The position numbers and the translations under genes were made by a program. Shown here piece by piece: positions 12,446 through 23,603 of a stretch of DNA of 64,000 nucleotides. The DNA comes from Artocarpus heterophyllus (taxonomy: Eukaryota; Streptophyta; Magnoliopsida; Rosales; Moraceae), in assembly GCA_025403435.1 (NCBI GenBank), contig CM046327.1, positions 15,616,218 through 15,680,217 of the forward strand, read 5' to 3'. The notes beneath the pieces are model-generated. The model was given only the letters and a program-made list of their open reading frames with translations. It did not search any database and had not been told where the DNA came from. Each line of letters starts with the position of its first letter. Positions within the stretch are counted from its first letter, which is position 1.

Positions 12446-12611
12446 AAGGTATTTGGCAAATCGATTGAAACTAAAAATTTTAGTTTAAAAACTGTAATGT
12501 GTGATAATTTTACACTATAATAATTTTTTACTTTTTTATCATAGTTGTTAAGAGTTTTGCACTATAGTTGTTTGAAACCAATTATTTTTAACCGAGTATC
12601 TAAACAAAGGG
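12446..12611. mobile_element. Tourist-like MITE, degenerate copy
   Basis: The left end is 'aaggtatttggcaaatcg' and the right end 'gagtatctaaacaaag'. Inside are 'taatgtgtgataattttaca' and 'agagttttgcactatag', matching the family core. Confidence 0.5.
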
Positions 12612-13262
12612 TAAGAATTCGACCAAAGTCAGCCTCGTACAAAATCACATTGGCCCGTTTGCAAGAGCAAACTAAAATAGTGACCATCAAAGCAACTCGT
12701 ATCGCACTAGTTTAATAAAATAAGAGAGTAAAAATCTCAATTAAAATTAATCAAAATTAAAGGGACTAAAGTGTAAAAAACTCAAAACCTGCACGGGTAA
12801 GCTAAGATTCTTTGTATATTTAGAAAATTTTCCCAGAGGACAGTAATCTAAGCACAAGCTAATAAGTTATCAAATAGTAGACCGTTCAAGAGGATTTAGC
12901 TGGCAGTTTGGGCAAATGGCTTGGAAAAAATTCTGGTGAAGTGGATCCCACAAAAGAATTAATTTGGCATTGAAAAAAGTGCGAAATATCAACACAGCAC
13001 CGAAGGACAGAGGTAAAGGAGGATGGTTTCTGGTTTAAAGAGCGTGATGATGTTAACGGCCAAAAGAAGAAGTTTTAGCCAGCCAATGAACCTGAGAAGA
13101 GACAGACAGGTTAAAAAAAGAGAGCCTGGAACGCACGTGACAAAGCTCCTCCAGCCCTCTATTTGGAAAACGGGTCTTTTTGTCATAACGCAACCATTCA
13201 TATTCATTTATTTATTTATTTATATATATATTTTTTTTTGAGAAACAAAGCAAATGGGGCTT

Positions 13263-13268
13263 TATAAG
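13263..13268 (+). promoter_or_regulatory. Probable TATA box of the subtilase gene
   Basis: TATAAG in the context 'gggctttataagcagctcc', about 205 bp upstream of the chosen ATG. This would give a 5' UTR of roughly 170-180 nt that is CT-rich, as is common in plant genes. Position and composition support it; no transcript data. Confidence 0.45.
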
Positions 13269-13471
13269 CAGCTCCGCATCATTTCACACTTCAAGCCATT
13301 CACATACTCACTCTCCTTCAACAGAAAATGAACCTACTCTTTTCTTTTTAACTTTTTTTTTTCTCTATCATTATTATTATTATTTTGTGGTTTCTAACTT
13401 TCTATATCTTTTTATAACATAGAGTGAAGAAACAGGAAAACTTGATATTTTTTTCATTCATTTCCCCAACA

Positions 13472-15727
13472 ATGCATAATCATCTCATGATTTTTTTCAT
13501 GTTTCTTCTTCTGGGCTTATCCCACGCCCAGAAGACGACATACATCGTCCGCATGGCGAGCCACCAAATGCCAATGGCCTTCCAGAAGCACTCCCACTGG
13601 TACGACGCGTCGCTCAAATCGGTTACCCCATCGGCCGAGGTGCTCTACACCTACAACAATGTCGTCCACGGCTTCTCCACCAGGCTCACCTCCGACGAGG
13701 CCCAATCTCTCCGGGCCCACGCCGGCGTCATCTCCATCGAGCCCGAACTCAAATACGACCTCCACACCACCCGGACGCCGGAGTTTCTGGGACTCGGAAA
13801 GGCCGACGCCTTCTTCTCCGAGTCCGACTCTGTCAGCGACGTCGTCGTCGGAGTTCTCGACACCGGTGTTTGGCCGGAGAGCAAGAGCTTCTCCGACGAC
13901 GGACTCGGCCCGGTTCCGTCGAGCTGGAAGGGCGCCTGCGAGGAAGGGACCAACTTCACTTCGTCGAACTGCAACCGGAAGCTAGTCGGGGCGAGATTCT
14001 TTTCCAGAGGCTACGAGGCGACGGTGGGCCCCATCGACGCCTCTCGAGAGTCGAAGTCGCCGAGGGACGACGACGGCCACGGGACCCACACGGCAAGCAC
14101 GGCGGCGGGGTCTGTCGTGGAGGGAGCCAGCTTGTTCGGGTTCGCTTCCGGGACCGCGCGTGGTATGGCCACGCGCGCGAGAGTCGCTGTTTACAAAGTT
14201 TGCTGGCTCGGAGGATGTTTCAGTTCCGACATCTTAAAGGGATTGGACCAAGCCGTCGAGGACAACGTTGATGTCCTGTCGATGTCCCTCGGTGGCGGAA
14301 TGTCGGATTATTACAGAGACAGCGTGGCGATCGGGGCGTTCGAGGCGATGCAGAAGGGTATATTCATATCCTGCTCCGCCGGCAATGCGGGGCCGTCGGA
14401 TTTCAGCTTATCTAACGTTGCTCCGTGGATCACTACTGTGGGCGCGGGCACACTGGATCGGGACTTCCCAGCTTACGTCGGCCTCGGAAACGGCCAGAAC
14501 TACTCTGGCGTGTCGCTGTTCAAAGGTGATTCGCTGCCGCACGGTATGTTACCGTTCGTCTACGCCGGCAACGCCAGCAACAGCACGAATGGGAATCTCT
14601 GCATGATGGGGACTTTGATTCCCGAGAAAGTCGCCGGGAAAATCGTGCTCTGCCATAGAGGTCTCAACTCCAGGGTTCAGAAAGGCGCCGTGGTTAAAGC
14701 CGCCGGTGGACTCGGGATGGTGCTGGCCAACACCGCCTCCAACGGCGAAGAGCTCGTCGCCGATGCACACCTTCTGCCTGCGACAACCGTCGGCGAGAAA
14801 TCCGGCGATGCTATAAAGAAGTATCTCTTCTCCGATCCGAATCCGACGGTTACGATTTTGTTCGAGGGGACAAAGGTGGGTGTCCAGCCGTCGCCGGTGG
14901 TTGCGGCGTTCAGCTCTCGAGGGCCGAACTCGATCACGCCAGAGATTCTCAAGCCCGACATAATCGCGCCAGGTGTCAACATCTTAGCGGCATGGTCGGG
15001 GAAGCTGGGTCCCACCGGACTGCAAATCGATTCGCGACGCGTGGCGTTCAACATCATCTCCGGGACGTCGATGTCGTGCCCTCACGTAAGCGGCCTGGCG
15101 GCGCTTCTCAAAGGGGCCCACCGGGAGTGGAGCCCAGCGGCAATCCGATCGGCTCTAATGACCACAGCGTACACGTCGTACAAGAACGGACAGAGCTTGC
15201 TCGACATTGCCACCGGGAAGCCCTCCACTCCGTTCGATCACGGTGCCGGACACCTGGACCCCGTGACGGCCCTTGATCCCGGGTTGGTCTACGACTTAAC
15301 GGTCGACGATTATTTGGATTTCCTCTGCGCTCTCAACTACACCGACGATCAGATGAGCGGGTTTACGAGGAAAAAGTTCTCCTGCGACGCAAATAAAGAA
15401 TACAGTGTGACCGATCTCAATTACCCTTCATTTGCGGTCAATTTTCAGAGCAACGGAGGGTCTAACGTGTACAAGTACAGTCGGACACTGACTAATGTGG
15501 GCCCAGCGGGGACGTACAAGGTTTCGTCGAAATCTGAGACCCAAATGGTAAAGATCGCGGTTGAGCCTGAAACGCTGTCGTTTAGTCAAGCGAATGAGAA
15601 GAAAAGCTATACGGTGACGTTTACTGCTGTGGGCAAGATGTCGCCGGACGAAAGAAGCTTTGGTCGTATTGAGTGGTCAGATGGAAAGCACATAGTGGGA
15701 AGTCCAATTGCGTTTAGCTGGAGCTGA
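13472..15727 (+). CDS. SBT1.7: Subtilisin-like serine protease, SBT1.7/ARA12 type
   Basis: A single uninterrupted exon of 751 codons. The frame is open 48 bp further upstream only from a GTG; the first ATG (13472, context ACAATGC) gives a good signal peptide (residues 1 to about 19), so I use it. Next come an inhibitor I9-type propeptide (about 22-98), a mature start at about T99 (TTRTPEFLGLG), the S8 catalytic domain with D130 (VLDTGVWPES), H203 (DGHGTHT), oxyanion N305 and S533 (SGTSMSCPH), an inserted PA domain between N305 and S533, and a C-terminal Fn3-like domain. All catalytic residues are present. From memory the sequence is very close to Arabidopsis ARA12 (SBT1.7), a secreted cell-wall protease acting on pectin-modifying enzymes in seed mucilage. 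Orthology within SBT1 is inferred. The gene is much more GC-rich than its surroundings, and the open frames on its other strand are shadows. Confidence 0.95.
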   Translation: MHNHLMIFFMFLLLGLSHAQKTTYIVRMASHQMPMAFQKHSHWYDASLKSVTPSAEVLYTYNNVVHGFSTRLTSDEAQSLRAHAGVISIEPELKYDLHTTRTPEFLGLGKADAFFSESDSVSDVVVGVLDTGVWPESKSFSDDGLGPVPSSWKGACEEGTNFTSSNCNRKLVGARFFSRGYEATVGPIDASRESKSPRDDDGHGTHTASTAAGSVVEGASLFGFASGTARGMATRARVAVYKVCWLGGCFSSDILKGLDQAVEDNVDVLSMSLGGGMSDYYRDSVAIGAFEAMQKGIFISCSAGNAGPSDFSLSNVAPWITTVGAGTLDRDFPAYVGLGNGQNYSGVSLFKGDSLPHGMLPFVYAGNASNSTNGNLCMMGTLIPEKVAGKIVLCHRGLNSRVQKGAVVKAAGGLGMVLANTASNGEELVADAHLLPATTVGEKSGDAIKKYLFSDPNPTVTILFEGTKVGVQPSPVVAAFSSRGPNSITPEILKPDIIAPGVNILAAWSGKLGPTGLQIDSRRVAFNIISGTSMSCPHVSGLAALLKGAHREWSPAAIRSALMTTAYTSYKNGQSLLDIATGKPSTPFDHGAGHLDPVTALDPGLVYDLTVDDYLDFLCALNYTDDQMSGFTRKKFSCDANKEYSVTDLNYPSFAVNFQSNGGSNVYKYSRTLTNVGPAGTYKVSSKSETQMVKIAVEPETLSFSQANEKKSYTVTFTAVGKMSPDERSFGRIEWSDGKHIVGSPIAFSWS

Positions 15728-17020
15728 TAAAAAGAGGATTGAATTAGGAGAAGCTAAATTAAGGTTTTACGTAGTAATTAATACTAATTAATCACCCGCT
15801 CGAAGAGGGGTTTGATTTGCTTTTCCAAATCTCTATCTATAATGATCTTGTTTTCCTGCTTGTTATAATTTATTACTATAATGGAATCTGTATCACGCAT
15901 TTTATGTTGTTCTGTAAGAGAGAAACACAAGGAAAAAACATGGAAAGAGGCGGTCTTCTTTTTTTTTTTTTTTTGAAAGTGTACATTGTTCTTCCGACAA
16001 GCCAAATATATACATGTGTGCACATATGCCTATTAGAGGATTAAATAAAGTCATATATTTATTTGCTGCATTCTTTTTCTTTTTTGGTGCCGTTCTTTGC
16101 TTTTGTTGAAGCTTGTACATTCTTAAGCATTTCATACGTTAGATGACTTAGATTTTAAGTAATCATTCTTGGATGATTCAAGTCACATGTATGCAGTTGC
16201 TTGTGCATGCTATTTTTTCTATTTTTTTTTTCTTGCTTTATAAAAAAATCTTTTTTATTTAAAGTACTTTTATTTCCCTTTTTAGTAGAAGAAATGTCTT
16301 TTTGGTTGTTGCACGTTGTCCCCTTATTCCCTTACTATTAATACGAACCAATTGTTTGCAATTTGCAAAAGCTACAGAATAGCCAATTGAATTCAACAGC
16401 TGTTATATCATAATATAAATAAAACAAAAGGAAAAAAAAAAGATATCATAATGAGATCCTGTTTTCTAGAAGAGTCGTTAAGCAGCAATTTGACACCAAA
16501 AAAAAAAAGAAAAAGGAATATCTATTTTAAAGTTAAGTAACAGCTCTCAACGGGTATTCATTATTGTATGCAATACCATTCCAATTTATTTATATTTTAG
16601 TTTCAAATGAATACCACTCAAATTTAGAGTGGCGCTTTTATGGAAAATCGAAATACCACCATGTGCCACTAATCAGTATAGCTAATGTACTAAGGCAAGT
16701 GGTTTGTGTATTAGTATTTGGTTTCAATAAAACCTCACGTGAGGTCCTTTAAAAAAAAAAATTCATATTGTGGGGTGGCATAATTTCCCATATTGTGAGG
16801 TCCTTTAAAAATTCATAATTTCCCATAAGTGTATACAAATTGGGTCCACACCAATCACAGAGCCTTCAACCACTTAGACTTCTGTTGCCTCGCTAATGAC
16901 ATGTTTCCTAGTCGAAATTAGGTTTTATATATATATATATATATGTATTATATGTATATACGAATTTAATATAGTGCACTGAAAATTGCTGAAAGTCCTC
17001 TTTAAAAAATTGAATATATA
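15728..17020. other. Gene-free stretch downstream of the subtilase
   Basis: It includes the likely subtilase 3' UTR; an AATAAA lies near 16044. The phrase 'gaggtcctttaaaaattcat' is duplicated at about 16740-16815, and a (AT)n run lies at 16926-16944. No further gene is seen. Confidence 0.6.
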
Positions 17021-17023
17021 TAA

Positions 17024-17188
17024 GGGGTGTTTGGCAATGGTGGGAACCACTCAGTTCTCACCACAATTTCAGTTATGAATAGTGTAAAGCTCTCATATGC
17101 TACAGTAACAATAAAAAAAATGTGCTACAGTATAAAAACTCTCACATACTACAGTAAAAGTGGCTCCCACCACCCTTCCAACACACCC
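17024..17188. mobile_element. Tourist-like MITE, best-preserved copy, TSD TAA
   Basis: A 165-bp element with inverted ends: GGGGTGTTTGGCAATGG on the left and, reverse-complemented, GGGTGTGTTGGAAGGG on the right. It is flanked by TAA (17021-17023 and 17189-17191), the target duplication of PIF/Harbinger-Tourist elements. The interior has 'tgctacagtaacaat' and the core 'tagtgtaaagctctcatatg'. It has no coding capacity. At least ten relatives are scattered in this window. Confidence 0.85.
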
Positions 17189-17194
17189 TAATAA

Positions 17195-17352
17195 AGTATT
17201 TGGAAGCATTGGTTTTGAATCAATTAGTTCAAAACACTATAACATATGACAATTGTGTATTGTAATTCACTTTTGATTTATACTGTAGCATGTGAGAGCT
17301 TTACGCTATTTAAGTTCAAGCTAATTGGTTTGAACCAATGCTATCTAATACA
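17195..17352. mobile_element. Tourist-like MITE, adjacent copy
   Basis: It starts only about 6 bp after the previous copy. The ends 'agtatttggaagcattgg' and 'ccaatgctatctaatac' are an inverted pair. The core 'tactgtagcatgtgagagct' is intact. Two family members side by side suggest insertion next to, or into the target of, an existing copy. Confidence 0.7.
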
Positions 17353-17499
17353 TTGCAATTTAAGAAACTAACTTTCCAATAAATTTTAATATAATTCAAA
17401 TTCACCAAATCCTTAAAAAGACATGTTTAATAGTGTTGTGAGAAGGTTTCACAATTTAAAAACCACCCAAGACCGCTCCTACGGTCAACTATTCACAAA

Positions 17500-17910
17500 A
17501 CTCTGACCAGGATCCAACCACAAGTCTGATTAGGATCCAATCACAAATTCTTGATCTAACCAGGATTTGTTCGACTAGAATCAAACTGACTAGGATCCAT
17601 CCTATCAAGATCAGTTTGACTAGGTTCGTCTTATCAAGATCAGTTGGACCAGGATCCGTTTGATCAGTATCCCTCTAAGCAAGATGAGTCCAACCAAGAT
17701 TTGTCCAATCAGGATCAATTCGACCAGGATTAGTCTGACTGGGATCCATCCAACCACGATCCATCCTATCAGAATCTGTCCAACTAGGATTTGTCTTATC
17801 AAGATCAATCTGACTATGATCCGTTCAATAAAGATTTGGCTAACTAGGATTAGTTCGACCAGGATCTGTTTGACTAGGATCTGGTCGACCAAGATCCGTC
17901 CAATCAAGAC
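17500..17910. repeat. 15-bp minisatellite array
   Basis: About 27 degenerate 15-bp units of the type AGGATCYGTYYGACC. Because 15 is a multiple of 3, reading frames stay open on both strands and mimic five-residue protein repeats (ILVxQ on the minus strand). No start context, domain or codon bias supports a gene. An inverted short array of the same unit lies at 19385-19470. Confidence 0.85.
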
Positions 17911-18755
17911 ATTACAGCTACAACAAAATTATGATTAAACGACACTTATATAATGATAGCTTGTCAAAAACTATCATGGTAGGAGTGAAAAAAGCGCAGC
18001 ACGAAAAACTGCCGTGGAAGAGAGAAACATTACACGACGAATGTTTAAAAAAAAAAAAACTGCCATGCAATGTGTTTATGTTTTTTGGGTTTGCTTTGCC
18101 TCGTTTTGGGCGCGCTTAGCCCCGTGACTTTTAATGGCCTCTTTTGGCTTATTTTTTGAAGAAAAGTTCACCTTTTAACCAAAAAAAAAAAAGCTTCGAT
18201 GGACATAAAAAGATTAACAAAAAGTTAAGCGAGCAGCAACTAAAAAAGGCGGGAAAAAAAAAAAAGTTCACTTTTTAGCCAAAACAAAACAAAAAAAAGC
18301 TTCGATAGACACAAAAGGGCTACCAAAAACTTATAGTTGGCAGCAACAAATAATAAAAAAGCTAACCAACAAAAAGATAAACCAGTGGAAGAGCAAAGTA
18401 TTAGAATATAGTTTTCTAAAAAAGACGTCATGTAAACTGATATATTTTCGAAATTCACAATTTAAGAGCTCCTCATATAACTATTTTTTCTTTTTTTATT
18501 CAACATGTTATATACAATTACACACAACTATGCCACTTTCTCACCCTCTCTTTTCCTTTCTTTAGGTTCCCTAGTTTCAAGCAATCTCCATTATTTTCTT
18601 TTACCTTTTCTTCAATCTTCGGTCTCTCTTTCCTTTCCCAACAAATGTAGTCCCTATTATTTATTGTTGGTAATAGTCGGAGGTGTACAATGAAGGCAAG
18701 AAAGCAGCGCAACTGATTTCGTAATTGGACAGGTTAACTTTTTTTGTTTTCTTTC

Positions 18756-18791
<36 letters not shown>

Positions 18792-19260
18792 TTTTCTTCT
18801 CCTCCCTCACCCTTTCTCTCTTTGTATGATGAGGTCTATACACTTTTTTTAAGGTTACAAATGACCATTCTTTTTACTAGAGTTTGGCGGAGGTTGATGA
18901 TGGTAGGGACATTGTGTATAAATTACTCGTCATAATTCCTTAAATATTGCTCATTTAATGTACTAGAGCACAAGAACCTCATTATCAAGGGCACTATTTA
19001 TTGATGCTTATGATCGACACAACATCGTGTGCAGGGGCACGTGGGGGTCGAGTTCCCTATTCTAGTCGGATATTTAAGAGAAGACAATGCTTCATAGAAA
19101 GGAGACACTGTGTGGTGCCTGCTAAGGGTATTCTAACACTCAAGTCAGCGGATTAATTGGAAGGAGCCAAGGGAGAGACATAATAGGTTAGGGAAGAATG
19201 CTTGTACCTTTGTGGTGGAGTTTATGCTCTTGCTTATGAGTTTAGCTTAGATCTGGGTGT
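17911..19260. other. Gene-free stretch with local duplications
   Basis: It contains phrases like 'cattacacgacgaatg' and 'aaaaactatcatggtaggag' that resemble CACTA-type subterminal repeats, a roughly 110-bp tandem duplication at about 18160-18345 ('aaaaaaaagcttcgat' in both copies), and a TA microsatellite at 18759-18787. No gene is supported. Confidence 0.5.
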
Positions 19261-19595
19261 GGATCAAGTTTGACCTATGACCTAAGTGTATAATAATTGC
19301 ATGAAGCTATTGGGCTAAATGAAAAGTGTCAAGATCCCAACTGTGGGATGTTCCGTATAGGGTAAGAATTGACCCGAATTAGGTAATGTCCTGATCGGAC
19401 GGATCATGGTCGAACTGATCCTGGTCGGACTAATTATGGTCGGACGGATCCTGATAGGATGGATCAGGTTTGACCCTTGACCCCAAGTGTACAATAATTC
19501 TACAAAGCACTTAGGTTTAATGAAATGTGTCAAGATCCCAAAGGTAAGATGTTCCCCAGATGGTGAAAATTGACCCAAATTAGGTATACTAGTAA
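19261..19595. repeat. Roughly 200-bp direct duplication with an inverted 15-bp array between
   Basis: The block starting 'ggatcaagtttgacctatga' (19261) recurs at about 19460 as 'ggatcaggtttgacccttga'. Each is followed by 'gtgtcaagatccca' and 'aattgacccgaattaggta' or a close variant. Between them (19385-19470) lie about five 15-bp units of the 17500-17910 minisatellite in the opposite orientation (GATCCTGGTCGGACT). Confidence 0.7.
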
Positions 19596-19719
19596 AAATT
19601 ATGGATTCCACAATGGTTTAAAACCATTTTGTAAAGTTACCACGTTGGTTAGAAAACTTGCGGAATTCACCATTGTAGATTCTAGAGTTGTGTTGGCTAG
19701 GGGACGTTGAAAGAGAGCT

Positions 19720-21860
19720 TGTAACGCCTCGAAATTAATTTAACGATATTAGAATGTAAAATGGTGGATTTATGTGCCATGATGAATATTTTAAACTTAA
19801 TTTGATCATTTGGTGAAATTTTGAGCTAAAGTTGTTTCTCTTATTTTAATGATTTCAAAGGATTTCTTATTGTTTTAGATTTTTATTTTGAGTTTTAAAA
19901 CAAAACAATTTGTCAAATGTCAAATATATTCTGTCTTACAAAACTATAGGCGGCACACGGTTTTCGCACAATAAAACCGCCCACATTTTTCTCTATTTAA
20001 TCCCTCACTCTTTCTTTCACTCTCACTTTCACACACACTCTCTCTCTCACGCTCATCTCTCTCTCTCTCTCGGTCTCTCTCTTTCCCTCTTAATTTCCCC
20101 CAAAATTTTGAAAACAAATCTGAACCCAAGCTTCGGATTAGCAAGTAGGAAGCTCGGGGGCATAGTTTGGCAACCGAAAACGTGATTTAAAGCTTCAATT
20201 TGAGATTAGTTTTGAAATTTCTAAACTTTTTCAAACTTTTCAATTTTCTTGGTATTTTGAAATCTAAGTTTATTCGAGCTTAGGAAACTCTTGATTTGAG
20301 TTAAAAGAACTTAGAACAACTAGGATCTATGCTTTGTTTGAAGAAAAACGGATTCGAATCAAGATTTTTTATTTTTCTCTATTTTTGGATTTTCTTGGAT
20401 TTTGTGTTCAAATCTTGTTTAAAATGTGTTCAAAAGTGTCCTATTATGTTTTTTTTTTATCATCAGTGATTGTTTTCCATGCTTGAGAATTGAAAAAAAC
20501 AGGTTGAAATCAAGATTTAGGATTTGGAAGACCTAAAACCCGTGCCTGAAATTTCTAAAAATTTTTCAGATAGGCAGCCGAACTTCATGTTCGACTGGCC
20601 GGATTCAAAGGATCGGCAGGCCCGATTCATCTGTCCGGCAAGCTGAACCTAAAAAATGTTCGACCGACCGGACCTGTTTTTCGGCAGATCGAACTGTGCA
20701 GTTCGGCCGACAGAACAAAGGCAAGTTTTATGATTTTCATCCATTTTTACTATTTTAAACCCCGATTGAAACCTCAACTTTATAAAATGATTTTAAAGAT
20801 ACAAATGACACACTAAGACATCATGAAATAGTTTAGCAACATAGAATATCTTAAAGTAGATATTGATAGACCTAGTTTTATTTAGGGTCGTTCATGATTC
20901 CGTGGAGCTAACGTATAGCGGACAAGGATTATGGTGTAGGGCACCGGCAAGAGTATCGAGATAGGACTTCTACCCCTCTTTCTTTGATAACCCAGTTTCA
21001 AATGATTTGGCCTTGAAAAGGGTTTTTATCAAAATGTTTTTAACGGTTGATTGAAAATGAAATTTATCGGTTATTTTTTATAATCCGTGGACTGAGATGA
21101 ACTTCATAATGAATGTAAATGGGTTTTGAATAATGGTGAAAATGAACATAAAGGCATGATGTCATATTAGAGATTGGGTCGTATAGCGATCGACCTTAGG
21201 AGCAGGTTCCAAAACCCAGCTGGGCCACTACGGTAGTGTTATTCATATGGTTTGCCCAGGAAAAGAAACTGATGATCTTTCTGGTCGACCAATAAACTAT
21301 TTTGGGTAAGAATGGTTTTATTTAAATTTGTTTATTCAAGTCTTTTCTTAAATGATTTCTTGAATAAGGATATTTCCTTTTAAATTACTATTTCTTAAAA
21401 TATAGTCCTACTGAGCCTTTCGCTCACGTTTTATTTGTTTTCAAACTTTTCCCCCTCTAGGTGGATTTTCGCTTAGGTTCAGAAAGGATTCTTCATACAG
21501 GACTCAGGAGTAGTAAAAGGACTTAGTAGCTTGTTTAAATTATTATATCAAGGCATGTAACTTTTTAACTTTCTTCTTATTGGGACTGTGGATGTAATGT
21601 AATATTGTCAATACTATGTGTGTGCACAAGATGTGGATCAATGGGACCCATAATCGTTTCTTTATCTTTTATTATTTTCTTATCAATTGTTATAGAAATT
21701 CTATACATTTAAATATCATGCAACTGCCTGTTTTAAAAAGGTTCTAAAATTTTTGCATTTTTTAATTAATTTAAATACTTAAACTTATGTTTTAATTAAA
21801 TTCTCTATTAATTATCTTAATCAATCCGTCATGTCACCTCTCGTATTGCGGGGCATGACA
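19720..21860 (+). mobile_element. 2.1-kb solo LTR, gypsy-like family A, TSD GAGCT
   Basis: It runs from TGTAACGCCTCG to CGGGGCATGACA with a perfect 5-bp duplication GAGCT (19715-19719, 21861-21865). No internal retroviral domains are present, so it is a solo LTR of 2141 bp. A TATA-like 'ctatttaat' near 19995 followed by a CT-rich stretch (20005-20100) suggests plus orientation. The same family recurs inverted at 35972-38131 and 63266 to the edge; shared blocks include 'gagcctttcgctcacgtttt' and 'atgatgtc...gatc' phrases. The site is inside older sequence ('agagctttacacaacag' when rejoined). Confidence 0.9.
20565..20725. repeat. TTCGGCCGAC-type GC-rich repeats inside the solo LTR
   Basis: Palindromic phrases (gttcgaccgaccggac, cagttcggccgac) recur several times, in contrast with the AT-rich surroundings. 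The sister LTR has the equivalent at 37095-37280, so the feature belongs to the family and not to this insertion. Confidence 0.7.
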
Positions 21861-21865
21861 GAGCT

Positions 21866-22286
21866 TTACACAACAGTTTTTCGTGTAATACATCGTGTGA
21901 AGGACAATTATCATGATGTTTTCTCGTAGAAACCATCATGTAAAGCTTTCATTACCACTAGAGTTTTTCAAAGTGACTATCGTGGTATGTGTAAAAAAAA
22001 ATTGAAACACAAAAAAGGTATCTAGATTCGCTATTTTTGCTTCGCCCAAATTCACTGCCTCGCAATAATCTTCTAAAAAATATGCCCCACAACTCAAATC
22101 TAAATATCAAAACCAAAAAAGTGGGTGAGGGAGAGAACCAAAAGTGAAAAAGAAAAGAAAAAAAAACCAAAAACCAAAACAAAATAATTGAATTATCCGC
22201 ATCCATGCCATTGAGAGCTACGACCGGCTACCGAACCTTCTTCTCCCGTCGTCGTTCTTGATCAAAACATCTTCTCTGATACTAGT
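21866..22286. other. Gene-free stretch, possible CACTA debris
   Basis: Phrases 'cgtgtaatacatcgtgtgaa' and 'gaaaccatcatgtaaagc' and a 'ccactag' at about 21954 look like CACTA subterminal sequence. No paired end was found and no gene is seen. Confidence 0.35.
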
Positions 22287-23054
22287 TGTTGGGGAATTAG
22301 GCGCCTTCTAATTCCAAGGATCGCAAGAACGAATAATTGCAAAAAAAAATAGGAGAAAAAAAGAAAAAAAGACACCAAATTTTTATACAGGTTCGTCCAA
22401 ATTTGAGACTACGTCCTATTTCTGCCCGCTACATATTCCATTATGATGAAGAAGATTACAGATTATAAGAGAAGTTTCTCACACACTCTCAAATTGTGTT
22501 TACCAAAGTTGTCTTCTACCTAGCTCCTTGTGGGAATTTATCTCTCAACAATAATGAAGCTCTCACAAAGTCACACACACCAAAGTCACAACCCTAGCCA
22601 CCTTATGTCTATTTATACCCAAAGAAAGAGAAAAATAGCAACTAATGAGAAAACCTAGTAGTTTCCCGTTTTTAAGGCGTTTGAGTTCGACTCTAACTCA
22701 AAATTTTGCAACAACACTATGTCGTGGCGCTCGTTAGCACTGCGGCGCTTCCCCTGTAGCGCCACAGTACTATTCACCCAGCGCCGCGGCGCTCTATGCC
22801 CAACGCCTAGGCGCTCTATGCCCAACGCCTAGGCACCTTTCAACCAACGCCTAGGTGCCTTTCCATCAACGCCGCTGCGCTCTCTGGGCAGCGCCTTTTT
22901 GTCCAACAGGCGCTCCTTTTTTGCTGAGTATTGACTTGATTTGGCTCCACACCTACTACAGTAATAAGAGGTCTTGTTTGTTTGGCAATATTTGTTTTGT
23001 CAAATTTCTTGGTAATTTAGCTGGATTAAATATATATTGAAGTAAATCCCAACA
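22287..23054. mobile_element. Copia-like solo LTR without matching TSD
   Basis: It starts TGTTGGGGAATTAGG and ends TAAATCCCAACA, the TGTTGGG...CCCAACA termini typical of many plant copia LTRs. It is 768 bp. The flanking pentamers differ (CTAGT and ATATT), so it may have arisen by recombination between LTRs of two insertions, or its edges may have mutated. No internal region is present. Confidence 0.65.
22720..22920. repeat. GCGCC/CCTAGG palindromic repeats inside the copia-like LTR
   Basis: About eight units of 22-28 bp centred on palindromes such as AACGCCTAGGCG and GCGCCGCGGCGC. It is a strong local GC peak. Confidence 0.75.
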
Positions 23055-23545
23055 ATATTGACATACCCTTTTAATTGGCCCACACCTAATCATAAACAAG
23101 AATACATAGACGTGAAACTAGCAGAAAGACGATTCAAAATCTTGTAAATTCAACATTGAAGACAGAATATATATACGCACACATACCGGAAATGTCTCTA
23201 GTGTTATATTCGTAGGTTCGTATATATACAATTTGTTTAAGCAACGCTTTATAAAAATGTAGTCTATCTTATTGTTACATTTAACTTCCTTTAGTGTTAC
23301 GATGTTAAAGTATACTTAAAAGTTACAAGTTTGTCTAAAAAATGTCGGAAGTATTGAACTGTACATCCATCGGACTTAAGACCTTGCCCAAAGATAGATT
23401 AAACTGATCATTGAAAGAACTAGGAAAAGATTGTTCTATAAGTATTTTGAGCAAGGTGTCTTTTTTTTTTTTTTTAACCTCTTTTAAGGTTCATGTTTTT
23501 TAAGGAACTCTCATAGGTCGTGATTTGGTGTGTTAGTTGGACCCG

Positions 23546-23603
<58 letters not shown>

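Larger units (their letters stand above)
11761..13262. other. Gene-free stretch upstream of the subtilase
   Basis: It holds two Tourist-like MITE copies (listed separately) and otherwise AT-rich sequence. The last few hundred bases should include the subtilase promoter. Confidence 0.6.

Noticed and set aside
13424..13471. Upstream extension of the subtilase frame
   Set aside because: It begins at GTG; the first ATG at 13472 has good context and directly precedes a signal peptide.
13517..15276. Several open frames opposite or shifted to the subtilase
   Set aside because: They are shadows caused by the GC-rich codon use of the real gene.
17620..17938. Open frames on both strands that look like pentapeptide-repeat proteins
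   Set aside because: They are a by-product of the 15-bp minisatellite; no start context, no conserved domain, and both strands are equally open.
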